From the NCBI GenBank assembly GCA_015243575.1, contig CP042469.1, positions 2,012,929-2,076,928 of the forward strand: 64,000 nucleotides of DNA, read 5' to 3'. The notes beneath the pieces are model-generated. The model searched no databases and had not been told where the DNA came from. It saw only the letters and a program-made list of their open reading frames with translations. Position numbers and translations under genes: made by a program. Of the stretch, positions 33,435 through 41,064 are shown piece after piece. Position 1 is the stretch's first letter. Every line of letters starts with the position of its first letter. The stretch comes from Clostridiales bacterium (GTDB taxonomy: Bacteria > Bacillota > Clostridia > Peptostreptococcales > Anaerovoracaceae).

Positions 33435-34931
33435 TTATTTTGAGTTATCCACAGTCTCTTCTTTTGGAAGGGTGAAATCACATTCTTCCAGAGGAACTAT
33501 CTTTGTCTTGTGTTTCCACTTATACCCGAAATAGAGACCAGGAATAATAACGATTAAGCAATAATTAGTGATGAAATCAAACCATGTAAATGCACCTTCT
33601 TCAAATACCCATACATTGGCTCCGAAGATAACGATGGTAATGGAAATCATAGCGAAAATTGGTGCAAATGGATAAAACAGAGCTTTGTATTTCAGTTCAT
33701 CAAGACTGTGTCCCTGCTTCACCCAGGCTTTCCTGAATCTGTAGTGGCAAATTGCGATACCCAGCCAAATCATAAACCCAGAAAGGCCGGAAGCGTTATA
33801 GAATATGTAGTATGCTTTTCCTTCTCCAATCATAGAAGCAAAGAATGCAAGAGCTCCAATCAGACCAGTTGCCCATACAGCATACACCGGAACTCCCTTT
33901 CTATTAACCTTTGAGAAAAACTTCGGCGCATTTCCTCTTAGGGCCATTGCGTGGAGCATTCTGGATGAGGTATAAAGACCGGAGTTACCACAAGATAGTA
34001 CCGATGTAAGAATAACTGCGTTCAGAACAGACGCTGCTGCAGCAAAACCTGCGTTTTTGAATACAATTACCATTGGGGAAGCTGCAATGTTGTCAATTCC
34101 ACCGCCCAGCAGCTGAGGATCAGTAAACGATACCAATGTACCAACTACAAAAATGGAACCGATGTAGAATAACAGAATTCTCCAAAATACGCTTTTGATT
34201 GCCTTTGGCACGTTCTTTTCAGGGTTTTTTGCTTCTGCCGCTGCAAGACCGACAATTTCCGTTCCCTGGAACGAGAAGCCTGCAACCAGAAATACCATCA
34301 TCATAGCAGCAAAGCCCCCGACGAATGGAGCTTTCCGGCCATCACCAGCATCTAAAATCCAGTTCTGGAAGCCCATAGAATGACCGTTCATGATACCAAC
34401 GATCATTAAAACACCTACAATTAAGAAAATTGCGATGGTTACTACTTTGATTCCTGCAAACCAATATTCTGCCTCAGCAAAGGATTTTGCTGAAATAAGG
34501 TTGAGTATCATCAATAATGTAAAGGATATCATAGCAACAACGGTTACAGGGACATTTGGCAGCCAGAATTTCACGATCAATCCCGCTGCAACAAATTCAG
34601 CTGCAACTGTGATGGACCAAGAAAACCAGTAGTTCCAGCCTACTGCGAAACCAAAAGCAGGGTCAATAAATCTGTTGGCATAAGCCTCAAAAGAACCAAC
34701 CAGGGGAAGTTGGGTAGCCATTTCTCCAAGTGAAGTCATCATAAAAAATACTATAAGGCCCATAAGACCAAAGGCAACCATTGCACCGCCCGGACCTGCA
34801 CTTGAGATCGCACTTCCGCTGGCAAACCATAAACCAGTTCCGATTGCTCCGCCGATTGCGATCATGCTAAGCTGTCTGGGTCCGATACCGCGATGCAGTT
34901 TGGTATCTTCACCATGTTTTTCAGTACCCAT
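33435..34931 (-). CDS. APC-family amino acid permease (AAT/LysP-like)
   Basis: A 498-residue permease with about 12 helices. The N-terminal GPRQLSMIAIGGAIGTGLWFASGSAI is the AAT-subfamily signature, and GFSFQGTEIVGLAAAEAKNP the helix-6 region. Closest in feel to lysine or aromatic amino acid permeases. It fits the amino-acid-fermenting lifestyle. The leader (about 176 bases from the promoter) contains a terminator-like hairpin, so attenuation is possible. Confidence 0.88.
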   Translation of the reverse strand: MGTEKHGEDTKLHRGIGPRQLSMIAIGGAIGTGLWFASGSAISSAGPGGAMVAFGLMGLIVFFMMTSLGEMATQLPLVGSFEAYANRFIDPAFGFAVGWNYWFSWSITVAAEFVAAGLIVKFWLPNVPVTVVAMISFTLLMILNLISAKSFAEAEYWFAGIKVVTIAIFLIVGVLMIVGIMNGHSMGFQNWILDAGDGRKAPFVGGFAAMMMVFLVAGFSFQGTEIVGLAAAEAKNPEKNVPKAIKSVFWRILLFYIGSIFVVGTLVSFTDPQLLGGGIDNIAASPMVIVFKNAGFAAAASVLNAVILTSVLSCGNSGLYTSSRMLHAMALRGNAPKFFSKVNRKGVPVYAVWATGLIGALAFFASMIGEGKAYYIFYNASGLSGFMIWLGIAICHYRFRKAWVKQGHSLDELKYKALFYPFAPIFAMISITIVIFGANVWVFEEGAFTWFDFITNYCLIVIIPGLYFGYKWKHKTKIVPLEECDFTLPKEETVDNSK

Positions 34932-35058
34932 AAATTATCTCTCCTTACCTAAATAAATTCAAAATAAATTCTCATAAAAGCTGTTGACTAAAGAAGCGAT
35001 TGACCTGATTCGTTTTGTTTTTTCCACTCACCTCCTGAACTTAGTCAATAATACCCAG

Positions 35059-35082
35059 AAAAATCTGAATTTTCAGATTTTT
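35059..35082. other. Terminator-like hairpin in the permease leader
   Basis: AAAAATCTGAA and TTCAGATTTTT form a perfect inverted repeat, ending in five T on the minus strand. It lies about 25-48 bases after the predicted permease start site. Confidence 0.5.
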
Positions 35083-35113
35083 AATATTATGAAGTATTAT
35101 GGAGACCAATTCG

Positions 35114-35141
35114 ATTATAGCACTATGGATAGAAAAATCAA
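35114..35141 (-). promoter_or_regulatory. Candidate promoter of the amino acid permease gene
   Basis: Minus strand TTGATT, 16-base spacer, TATAAT; start site near 35107. Confidence 0.6.
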
Positions 35142-35164
35142 CAGAAACAAATTTCGACACGAAA

Positions 35165-35192
35165 TTGTGCTCAATTATTTGCATGTTATAAA
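35165..35192 (+). promoter_or_regulatory. Candidate promoter separated from the ycxB-like gene by the insertion element
   Basis: TTGTGC, 16-base spacer, TATAAA with a TG two bases upstream (TGTTATAAA). The expected start site falls in the duplicated target sequence of the insertion element. Before insertion it would have lain about 80 bases from the GTG start of the ycxB-like gene. Confidence 0.45.
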
Positions 35193-35195
35193 GTG

Positions 35196-35205
35196 CAAGG
35201 AACCC
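35196..35205 (+). repeat. Target-site duplication, left copy
   Basis: CAAGGAACCC directly left of the element; the same ten bases are at 36761-36770. Confidence 0.75.
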
Positions 35206-36760
35206 TTAGTGTAAAATTAGGACGGGAAAAATAAAGGAAATAAAAAAATAAGAGTGACCTCATATGTTATGATGTTAATAACCACAAAAACAAATAACGG
35301 AGGCACTCTTATGAACAATAGTATAACTGAAATTGCAGAATTAATCATCAGGAGTTTTGAGGAAAACTTCGAAAAGATGTTGATGGAAAAGAAGGATATC
35401 TCCGAATTTGTAATTGAGACTAAGAAAATACTGGACCAAGTAGGAACGATTCTAGCGAAGGAAGCGCTGGAAATGATGGATTCTCTTGTGAAAGGAGATT
35501 CTCGTCGAAAGCAGAACTGGTATGTTCATGAGAAGGTGCACCCAACACCCTTGCGACCATATTTGGTGAGGTTCATTATCATAGAACGTACTACAAGCAT
35601 AAAACCGAAACGGAATATCGATATTTATCGGATGAACTGATGGGAATCGACTCCTACGACAAAATGGATGTTGCCTTGAAATCCAGACTGATTGAAGAAG
35701 CGATTGATACCCCGTACGCAAGAAGTGGCAGGAAAGCTGCCGAGACACTACAGATTTCAAGCCAGAGTGTTATGAACGCCATAAGGGAACTAGGCCCGGT
35801 CAGGAATAACGAAGTGAAAATTTCAAGATCAAAAGAAACGCCTACAATTCTCTACATTGAAGCTGACGAAGATCACGTTGCGCTTCAGGCTGGCGGCTGT
35901 TCAGAACCAAAGCTTGTGTATGTGCATGAAGGCAGGACACAGGTCGGAAAAGAAAGGTGGAAACTGCAGAACCCGAGATATTTCGGTGGAATGTACAGGG
36001 AATCAGAAGAACTCTGGAACGAAGTAGCAGATTACATTGATACCGCCTATGACTATGATAAGATTGAAAAAATATATTTGTCAGGGGATGGAGCAAGCTG
36101 GATAAAGTCAGGAGCAACCATAATCAACAAAAGTATTTTCGTACTTGACCGATACCACCTGCACAAGGCGGTAAAAACAGCAGGAGCGCATATTGAAAAC
36201 GCTGAGAGGGAAATATGGAGAGCCCTTAAAAGAGAAGACAAAGAATACTTAAAGGTCGTATTTGAAACCATCCTGGATGCAGCAGAAACAGAGACAAAGG
36301 CACAATCGGTGAAAGAAGCAAAGACCTATATCATGAATCATTGGGAAAACATTAAGTATCACTATTCCAAGGATTATTCGGGCTGCAGTGCCGAAGGGCA
36401 CATTAGCCATATCTATTCAGATCGGCTCAGTTCCAGGCCGCTGGGATGGAGCCGTGAGGGAGTCGATCAGATGGCAAGACTCCGAGTCTTTGCTGAAAAC
36501 GGAGGTAATCTATTCGATCTGGCGCTAAGAAAGAAACAAGAACGAATCAGAGTGACAAGAGCCATTGAACTGGACTTAAAATTATGCAGAAAAAAGATAC
36601 GAAAAGTCAGTGGAGAGACAATCGATAACCTGCCTGCTCTAAATTCAGGAAAGCGCACTCAACTGGCATTAGCATTACGAGGACTCAGGGGAATTTAATA
36701 CAAGGTTTTAACAATGGGGAAACTCCAGCTTTATTTTTCCCGTCCTAACTTGACGCGATC
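35206..36760 (+). mobile_element. ISLre2-family insertion sequence
   Basis: About 1.55 kb. The inverted ends share TTAGGACGGGAAAAATAAAG perfectly (35217-35236 and, reversed, 36729-36748), with a partly matching outer extension of eight bases. It is bounded by a 9-10-bp direct repeat and carries one transposase gene, as usual for ISLre2. It sits between a promoter and the ycxB-like gene, in the same orientation as that gene. Confidence 0.85.
35311..36698 (+). pseudogene. ISLre2 (UPF0236) transposase with a frameshift
   Basis: The gene starts at ATG 35311 (CGGAGG upstream). Frame 1 codes about 70 typical residues, then loses homology near 35530-35550. The typical sequence IFGEVHYHRTYYKHK continues in the -1 frame from about 35552 and runs to 36698. 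In the second part, transposase hallmarks are intact: IEADEDHVALQ, LSGDGASWIK, FVLDRYHLHK and CSAEGHISHIYSDRLSSRP. No slippery heptamer is visible at the junction, so a single-base loss (or a sequencing error) is more likely than programmed frameshifting. The element is probably not self-mobile. Confidence 0.8.
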
Positions 36761-36770
36761 CAAGGAACCC
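36761..36770 (+). repeat. Target-site duplication, right copy
   Basis: CAAGGAACCC, identical to 35196-35205. Confidence 0.75.
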
Positions 36771-36839
36771 GAAACAGTTTACAAATTCACAGCCTTCCCT
36801 TATACTGTTATTAGATTCATCCCGATTGGAGGACAAACT

Positions 36840-37382
36840 GTGAAGGAAAAAGAAATTCAAATATCATCCATTCTAAACCAAACGGACTACAATGCGCTTC
36901 GAAATTATTTCATGTATCAGAAAAAACCTGCAAGAACCAAATTTATCGTTTCAATTGTTCTTTTCTCATTTCTCTTACTAATTATAAGCGGCACGCCATA
37001 CTCACTGCCATTCTTTAAACCACTGGGGATTTCCGGCATTATAATTGTAACCCTGATTTATTGCTGGATCAGTTTTGAGGTACGAAAATTAGAGATAAAT
37101 ATAAAAGACATGTTTCATAAAGCGCAGGAACTTACCCTAAATGTTTCAGGCATTTCGGCAAAATGGGGGAAGGCTGCAAATGCAGCAAAATATGAATGGA
37201 CTGCTTTTGAATCCGCAGTCGAAACCGATGTCTATTTTTTTCTTTTTCTCGAGAGGGATTATGCACTTACCATTCCTAAAGTTGAACTTAAGGAACATTT
37301 TGTTACTGAAATCCGAGAAATGATCTCAACACATATGAAATTGAATTCGGAACTATCTGGATTTAAAGCAAAGGGCTTATAA
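36840..37382 (+). CDS. YcxB-like membrane protein
   Basis: A 180-residue protein with two close TM helices (about 36-53 and 62-79) and a C-terminal YcxB-like domain (LTLNVSGISAKWGKAANAAKYEWTAFESAVE, then FLFLERDYALTIPKVEL). The function of the family is unknown. The GTG start has GGAGG seven bases upstream. The insertion element upstream separates it from a probable promoter, so expression may now depend on the element. Confidence 0.7.
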   Translation: MKEKEIQISSILNQTDYNALRNYFMYQKKPARTKFIVSIVLFSFLLLIISGTPYSLPFFKPLGISGIIIVTLIYCWISFEVRKLEINIKDMFHKAQELTLNVSGISAKWGKAANAAKYEWTAFESAVETDVYFFLFLERDYALTIPKVELKEHFVTEIREMISTHMKLNSELSGFKAKGL

Positions 37383-37449
37383 CTAAAATATGCAAAAACG
37401 AGATACAAGCAATTAGAGTTAACGTTTTTATAATTCATCATTTGAACGC

Positions 37450-37488
37450 AAAAAAGGTGCTGCTCATTATGAGTCCAGCACCTTTTTT
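37450..37488. terminator. Bidirectional terminator between ycxB-like gene and nhaC
   Basis: AAAAAAGGTGCTG and CAGCACCTTTTTT pair perfectly between two convergent genes. Confidence 0.9.
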
Positions 37489-37511
37489 AAATTTATTAAG
37501 CCTTGATCATT

Positions 37512-38954
37512 TTAGGACATTGTTCTTTCTGCCAGTTCAGCATCCAGTTTTCTTTGACGCATGCATGCTTCGTATTCTTCATCCGTCATCTTCTCCATTG
37601 TGATACCGGTAATTCCGTAGAACAGAGAGACGAAAGGATTAATGATGTTAAGGAAGCAGTAAGGCAGATATTCCAGCGTGGGAACGCCTAGAGTAGTCGA
37701 CTGGTATGTACCACAGGTATTCCATGGTACCAGCGGAGAGGTTAGCGTTCCGGAGTCTTCCAGCACACGGGACAGATTCTTATTCTTCAGTCTTCTGTCT
37801 TCATAAGCTTCTTTGTACATTCTACCCGGGAGCACGATGGAAAGGTACTGATCGGATGCAGCAATATTAACAACGATACAGGTTATGATTGTAATTCCAA
37901 CTAAAGATCCTGTTCCCTTTGCAAACTTCAGCAGATGTTCGCAGATGATCTTAAGCATATTAGTTGAATCAAGAACGCCGCCGATGCACATAGCACAGAG
38001 TATCAGACCCACTGTATAATACATATAACTGAATCCACCTCTGGTAAGCAGATCATCTACAAACTGATTACCGGTCTCGGAAACATAGCCGTCATAAGCC
38101 GTAATTGTAACTAATTCTCCAAAATTCGCACCCTGGAATGCAACGGCACAAAGTACACCTAACAGAACTCCGACAAATAAGCCGGGAAGTGCAGGTACTT
38201 TAAAAACAACCATTGCGATTACAAGGAGCGGAGGAATGATTAAGATCGGTGTAATCGTAAAATTCTCACGCATGGTAGACATTAGCATGTCAACCTGACT
38301 CATATCAACATTTTCTCCACCGTGGCCCAAACCAAGTACACCAAATATAATCAGCGTAATAACCAGTGACGGCCCTGTTGTCAGAATCATATGTCTGACG
38401 TGATCGAATAGCTGGGAGCCTGCCATAGCGGGAGCCAAATTGGTCGTATCAGACAGAGGTGACATTTTATCTCCAAAATATGCTCCGGAAATAATCGCCC
38501 CCGCCGCCATAGGCATCGAAATCCCCAAACCGGTTCCGATACCAATCAGTGCAATACCAACGGTTCCGGCAGTAGTCCAGGAGCTTCCTGTTGCAAGAGA
38601 GACGATGCTACAAATCAAACAGGTAGCAACTAAAAAGATGCCTGGGCTCATGATCATCAAACCATAGTAAATCAATGCAGGTACAATCCCGCCGGCTATC
38701 CATGTTCCAATCAGCATGCCGATGCACAGCAAAATTAGGATGGCCTGCATCGATCTTCCGATATTATTAATAATACCTTTTTCCAGATACGACCATTTAA
38801 ATCCGTTGAGATACGCTATTACAGCGGCAAAGGCGGCGGAAATGATCAGTGCGATGTGAACATATCCTTCTGTGACGATAATTGTAAATATTAGCGTCGC
38901 CATCAGGACCAGCATTACTAAAAGAATTTGCCACATTGGAATTCTTTTACCCAT
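37512..38954 (-). CDS. nhaC: Na+/H+ antiporter NhaC
   Basis: A 480-residue antiporter with about 12 helices. The family motif GAIISGAYFGDKMSPLSDTTNLAPA is complete. NhaC exchanges internal Na+ for external protons. The ATG has AAGGAGGG five bases upstream; a 16-codon upstream extension lacks a site. The promoter at 39158-39186 leaves a leader of almost 200 bases in which I see no known riboswitch. Confidence 0.92.
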   Translation of the reverse strand: MGKRIPMWQILLVMLVLMATLIFTIIVTEGYVHIALIISAAFAAVIAYLNGFKWSYLEKGIINNIGRSMQAILILLCIGMLIGTWIAGGIVPALIYYGLMIMSPGIFLVATCLICSIVSLATGSSWTTAGTVGIALIGIGTGLGISMPMAAGAIISGAYFGDKMSPLSDTTNLAPAMAGSQLFDHVRHMILTTGPSLVITLIIFGVLGLGHGGENVDMSQVDMLMSTMRENFTITPILIIPPLLVIAMVVFKVPALPGLFVGVLLGVLCAVAFQGANFGELVTITAYDGYVSETGNQFVDDLLTRGGFSYMYYTVGLILCAMCIGGVLDSTNMLKIICEHLLKFAKGTGSLVGITIITCIVVNIAASDQYLSIVLPGRMYKEAYEDRRLKNKNLSRVLEDSGTLTSPLVPWNTCGTYQSTTLGVPTLEYLPYCFLNIINPFVSLFYGITGITMEKMTDEEYEACMRQRKLDAELAERTMS

Positions 38955-39157
38955 TGTTTCCCTCCTTAGAAAAATAAATGCCTCTTCTCCACCCAAAATC
39001 ACAATTTAATAAAGTCCGGATCTTTTATACGTAAGATTGTCATACTTCGCAATAAAAATAATAGATAAATCCTTAAACATGGCTCTCTACATAAAATCCG
39101 AAACCTTTCATAAATCTTCATCGATGGATAAAAAGGCTAACATTTGTTTACGTATGA
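38955..39157 (-). other. Long nhaC leader, no recognised element
   Basis: This is the predicted 5' untranslated region of nhaC. I see no known riboswitch motif or clear terminator hairpin in it. Confidence 0.4.
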
Positions 39158-39186
39158 ATTATAATAAAAAACAACCTCAATGTCAA
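39158..39186 (-). promoter_or_regulatory. Strong promoter of nhaC
   Basis: Minus strand TTGACA, 17-base spacer, TATAAT. Confidence 0.8.
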
Positions 39187-39262
39187 TATTAAGTAGTCAG
39201 AGATTACTTCAATATTCAGAATATTACAGTAAAATTTAACAATTTAGGATTCTTTCACATAT

Positions 39263-39303
39263 AAAAAAATCGCCCCACTTTGTATTTGTTTTACCAGTGA
39301 GGC
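39263..39303 (-). terminator. Terminator after the 63-residue small gene
   Basis: On the minus strand GCCTCACT pairs with AGTGGGGC, followed by GATTTTTTT. Confidence 0.7.
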
Positions 39304-39355
39304 ATCTCATGTTTTGTTTTCCCATTTTACCAATATAATCAGCAAAAGGTAAATT

Positions 39356-39547
39356 CTATTGATTAATTTGATTTTTTATTACTTGTTTCCCAAGCTCTGG
39401 CAAGGCTTTAGAGGGAAGATTACCATAATCTACAGTATCGCTAAGGCCTGCAACTTCTTCCTTACCAAGCTGAACAAGGGTCTTTGAAATCATATTTCCG
39501 ACATCTCTTGATTTCATGTTACCAAAATCTACATTATTATCTGTCAT
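39356..39547 (-). CDS. 63-residue small protein with an internal repeat
   Basis: Starts MTDNNVDFGNMKSRDVGNMI. Two similar halves are visible: VDFGNMKSRDVGNMISKTLVQLGKE and VDYGNLPSKALPELGKQVIK. AAGGAGG lies nine bases before the ATG. No family recognised. It is divergent from another small polar gene and next to Coat_F-like genes, so a spore role is likely (inference). Confidence 0.65.
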   Translation of the reverse strand: MTDNNVDFGNMKSRDVGNMISKTLVQLGKEEVAGLSDTVDYGNLPSKALPELGKQVIKNQINQ

Positions 39548-39666
39548 TTTCACAAACCTCCTTCCGTGTTTTATTATCGCCCAGATATTTGCAGGTTATG
39601 ACAGGATTATTCAGCCAAATGAGACAAGAATAGAAAACAAAAAAAAGTAAATACTTTTTAAAGGAG

Positions 39667-39897
39667 GTGATTTTTACGAATAATTCAGAATCATTTGAGC
39701 AAAATAAAGCCAGCAGAGATAACTTTAGTAGCATACAAGACTTTACAGCATCACATTTCCCCGCTGAGGAAACTCAACGACAAACAAAACGACAGCAAGA
39801 GATTCAAAACCGAGAAGATCGGGATAATTTCAAAAACATCGCAAATTTCACTGATTCGTTTCTGAGCAAAGCAAAAGGAAGCGGAGTAGAGCAATAG
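39667..39897 (+). CDS. Small polar protein with an unusual start
   Basis: A frame of up to 76 codons, rich in Asn, Gln, Ser, Asp and Glu. Two similar halves are visible (DNFSSIQDFTASHF and DNFKNIANFTDSFL). An ideal AAGGAGGTGAT ribosome site lies at 39661-39671, but the in-frame codon at the best spacing is ACG (39676); GTG at 39667 lies inside the ribosome site and ATT at 39670 is too close. ACG initiation, or a T-to-C change of an original ATG, is possible. The neighbours are spore genes. Confidence 0.55.
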   Translation: MIFTNNSESFEQNKASRDNFSSIQDFTASHFPAEETQRQTKRQQEIQNREDRDNFKNIANFTDSFLSKAKGSGVEQ

Positions 39898-39931
39898 CAA
39901 TCATAGTATCTCATCTCAGTTCCATTCATTG

Positions 39932-39950
39932 ATAGTAAATTATTTACTAT
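39932..39950. promoter_or_regulatory. Perfect 19-bp palindrome
   Basis: ATAGTAAAT-T-ATTTACTAT in the gap before the next terminator. No regulator assigned. Confidence 0.35.
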
Positions 39951-39976
39951 AAATTATAACTGAATAACAGGAACGG

Positions 39977-40005
39977 AAGCAGTTGATCAGACTGCTTTTT
40001 GTTTT
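39977..40005 (+). terminator. Terminator
   Basis: AGCAGT pairs with ACTGCT, followed by TTTTTGTTTT. Confidence 0.6.
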
Positions 40006-40071
40006 ACTGCGAATAATCAACTCAAAGCAGGGCAAAATGTTTAATAAAGAAATCAGTAAGGATGTGATCAT

Positions 40072-40386
40072 ATGAATAGCTTTAAGGGAATAACTTCTCA
40101 TGAAATTTACGACATTCATCAGTTATTGACTAGAAAAACAGTCTCTGCAACAAAGTCTTTCTCAATGTCAAAGTTGGTGAAAGATGAAGAACTAAAATCA
40201 ATTCTGCAGCAGGATTATTCCTATGCAAAAGAACAGATCAAGGAACTTGAGAGGCTGCTCCAAATGTCTGCAAGATCGTCCTCGGCTAGCGGAAACAATT
40301 TGAAATCAATACAAACCTCTGAGCTGGCATCATCTGGGATTCTAAAAGAAGTGAAAGAGAAAGAAATCCCCGTCAAACAAAACTAA
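40072..40386 (+). CDS. Coat_F-like spore protein
   Basis: A 104-residue protein whose first 65 residues form the four-helix Coat_F-like pattern (HEIYDIHQLLTRKTVSATKSF, EELKSILQQDYSYAKEQIKELERLL). A Ser/Asn-rich tail follows. It would be part of the spore coat. The ribosome site is GGATGTGATC, weak. Followed by a second Coat_F gene. Confidence 0.65.
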   Translation: MNSFKGITSHEIYDIHQLLTRKTVSATKSFSMSKLVKDEELKSILQQDYSYAKEQIKELERLLQMSARSSSASGNNLKSIQTSELASSGILKEVKEKEIPVKQN

Positions 40387-40409
40387 TTACATGATAAAGT
40401 TAAAAGTGA

Positions 40410-40445
40410 AATCGGTTGGCTGAAGCCGTACTTGCTTAGCCGATT
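40410..40445 (+). other. Hairpin between the two Coat_F-like genes
   Basis: AATCGG..GCT pairs with AGCCGATT across a loop; no T-tract. May adjust expression of the second gene. Confidence 0.3.
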
Positions 40446-40480
40446 GTAGAAGGATACAACTCGAAAGGAGAATTAGCGTT

Positions 40481-40771
40481 ATGAAAATAATTCAAAATCT
40501 GGCTGGACTGGGGGACATGAGCGAACAGATCATAGCAGCAGATTTTCTTCTGAATGCGAAAGCAACAGTCAGAGATTATGGTACCATTTTATCTGAATCT
40601 TCTTCGCCGGAAATAAGGCAAGTACTTCGAAAGCAGCTGGATGCTGCAATCACTATGCAGGAACGAATTCAAAAATATATGACAACTCGAAACTATTATC
40701 AGATTTACAGCCCATCTGAATTGATCCATTCGGGAAGAAAGAACAACAGCACTTACATGGATTTACAATAA
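40481..40771 (+). CDS. Spore coat protein, CotF family
   Basis: A 96-residue Coat_F-domain protein (EQIIAADFLLNAKATVRDYGTIL, SSPEIRQVLRKQLDAAITMQERIQKYM) with a Tyr-rich tail (YYQIYSP). Coat_F proteins are ferritin-like helical components of the spore coat. AAAGGAG lies ten bases before the ATG. Same orientation as the preceding coat gene. Confidence 0.8.
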   Translation: MKIIQNLAGLGDMSEQIIAADFLLNAKATVRDYGTILSESSSPEIRQVLRKQLDAAITMQERIQKYMTTRNYYQIYSPSELIHSGRKNNSTYMDLQ

Positions 40772-40823
40772 ATAAACGAATCAATAAATGATGCATATCT
40801 GATCTTCATACAGCATATATTAG

Positions 40824-40856
40824 AAATCGGTTGTCCTTCTGGGATGCCGATTTTAT
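40824..40856 (+). terminator. Terminator after the CotF gene
   Basis: AAATCGG pairs with CCGATTT, with an inner TCC/GGA, followed by TATTTAT. Confidence 0.6.
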
Positions 40857-40881
40857 TTATGCCGGAAAGGGAGTGGTAGTC

Positions 40882-40950
40882 TTGGAAGAGAAGGATAAAA
40901 CCTTCGAGCTGTCAGATGAGGTGATTAACGAATGCCTCATTTTGCTGTAA
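40882..40950 (+). CDS. Possible 22-residue peptide
   Basis: A TTG start eight bases after AAGGGAG gives an acidic peptide beginning MEEKDKTFELSDEVI and ending ILL. It lies between two terminators. Only the ribosome site and the flanking terminators support it. Confidence 0.25.
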   Translation: MEEKDKTFELSDEVINECLILL

Positions 40951-40978
40951 CAATTACACGCGGCTCGATTCCTTGATT

Positions 40979-41005
40979 GCTGCCGGTATCCCCGGCGGCT
41001 TTTTA
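40979..41005 (+). terminator. Terminator
   Basis: GCTGCCGG pairs with CCGGCGGC (one G-T), followed by TTTTTATTT. Confidence 0.7.
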
Positions 41006-41021
41006 TTTGTCCGAAACAAGA

Positions 41022-41052
41022 AGGCTGCCGGAGCCATAGTCTCCGGCAGCCT
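41022..41052 (-). terminator. Terminator of the MCP gene
   Basis: AGGCTGCCGGAG and CTCCGGCAGCCT pair perfectly; T-rich sequence follows on the minus strand. Confidence 0.75.
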
Positions 41053-41064
41053 ATCATTTTATAC

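Noticed and set aside
35254-36698. Two separate transposase-related genes
   Set aside because: Typical ISLre2 sequence continues upstream of the second ATG in the -1 frame, so it is one frameshifted gene.
38955-39157. Riboswitch in the long nhaC leader
   Set aside because: No known conserved core or pairing was seen; only leader length suggests it.
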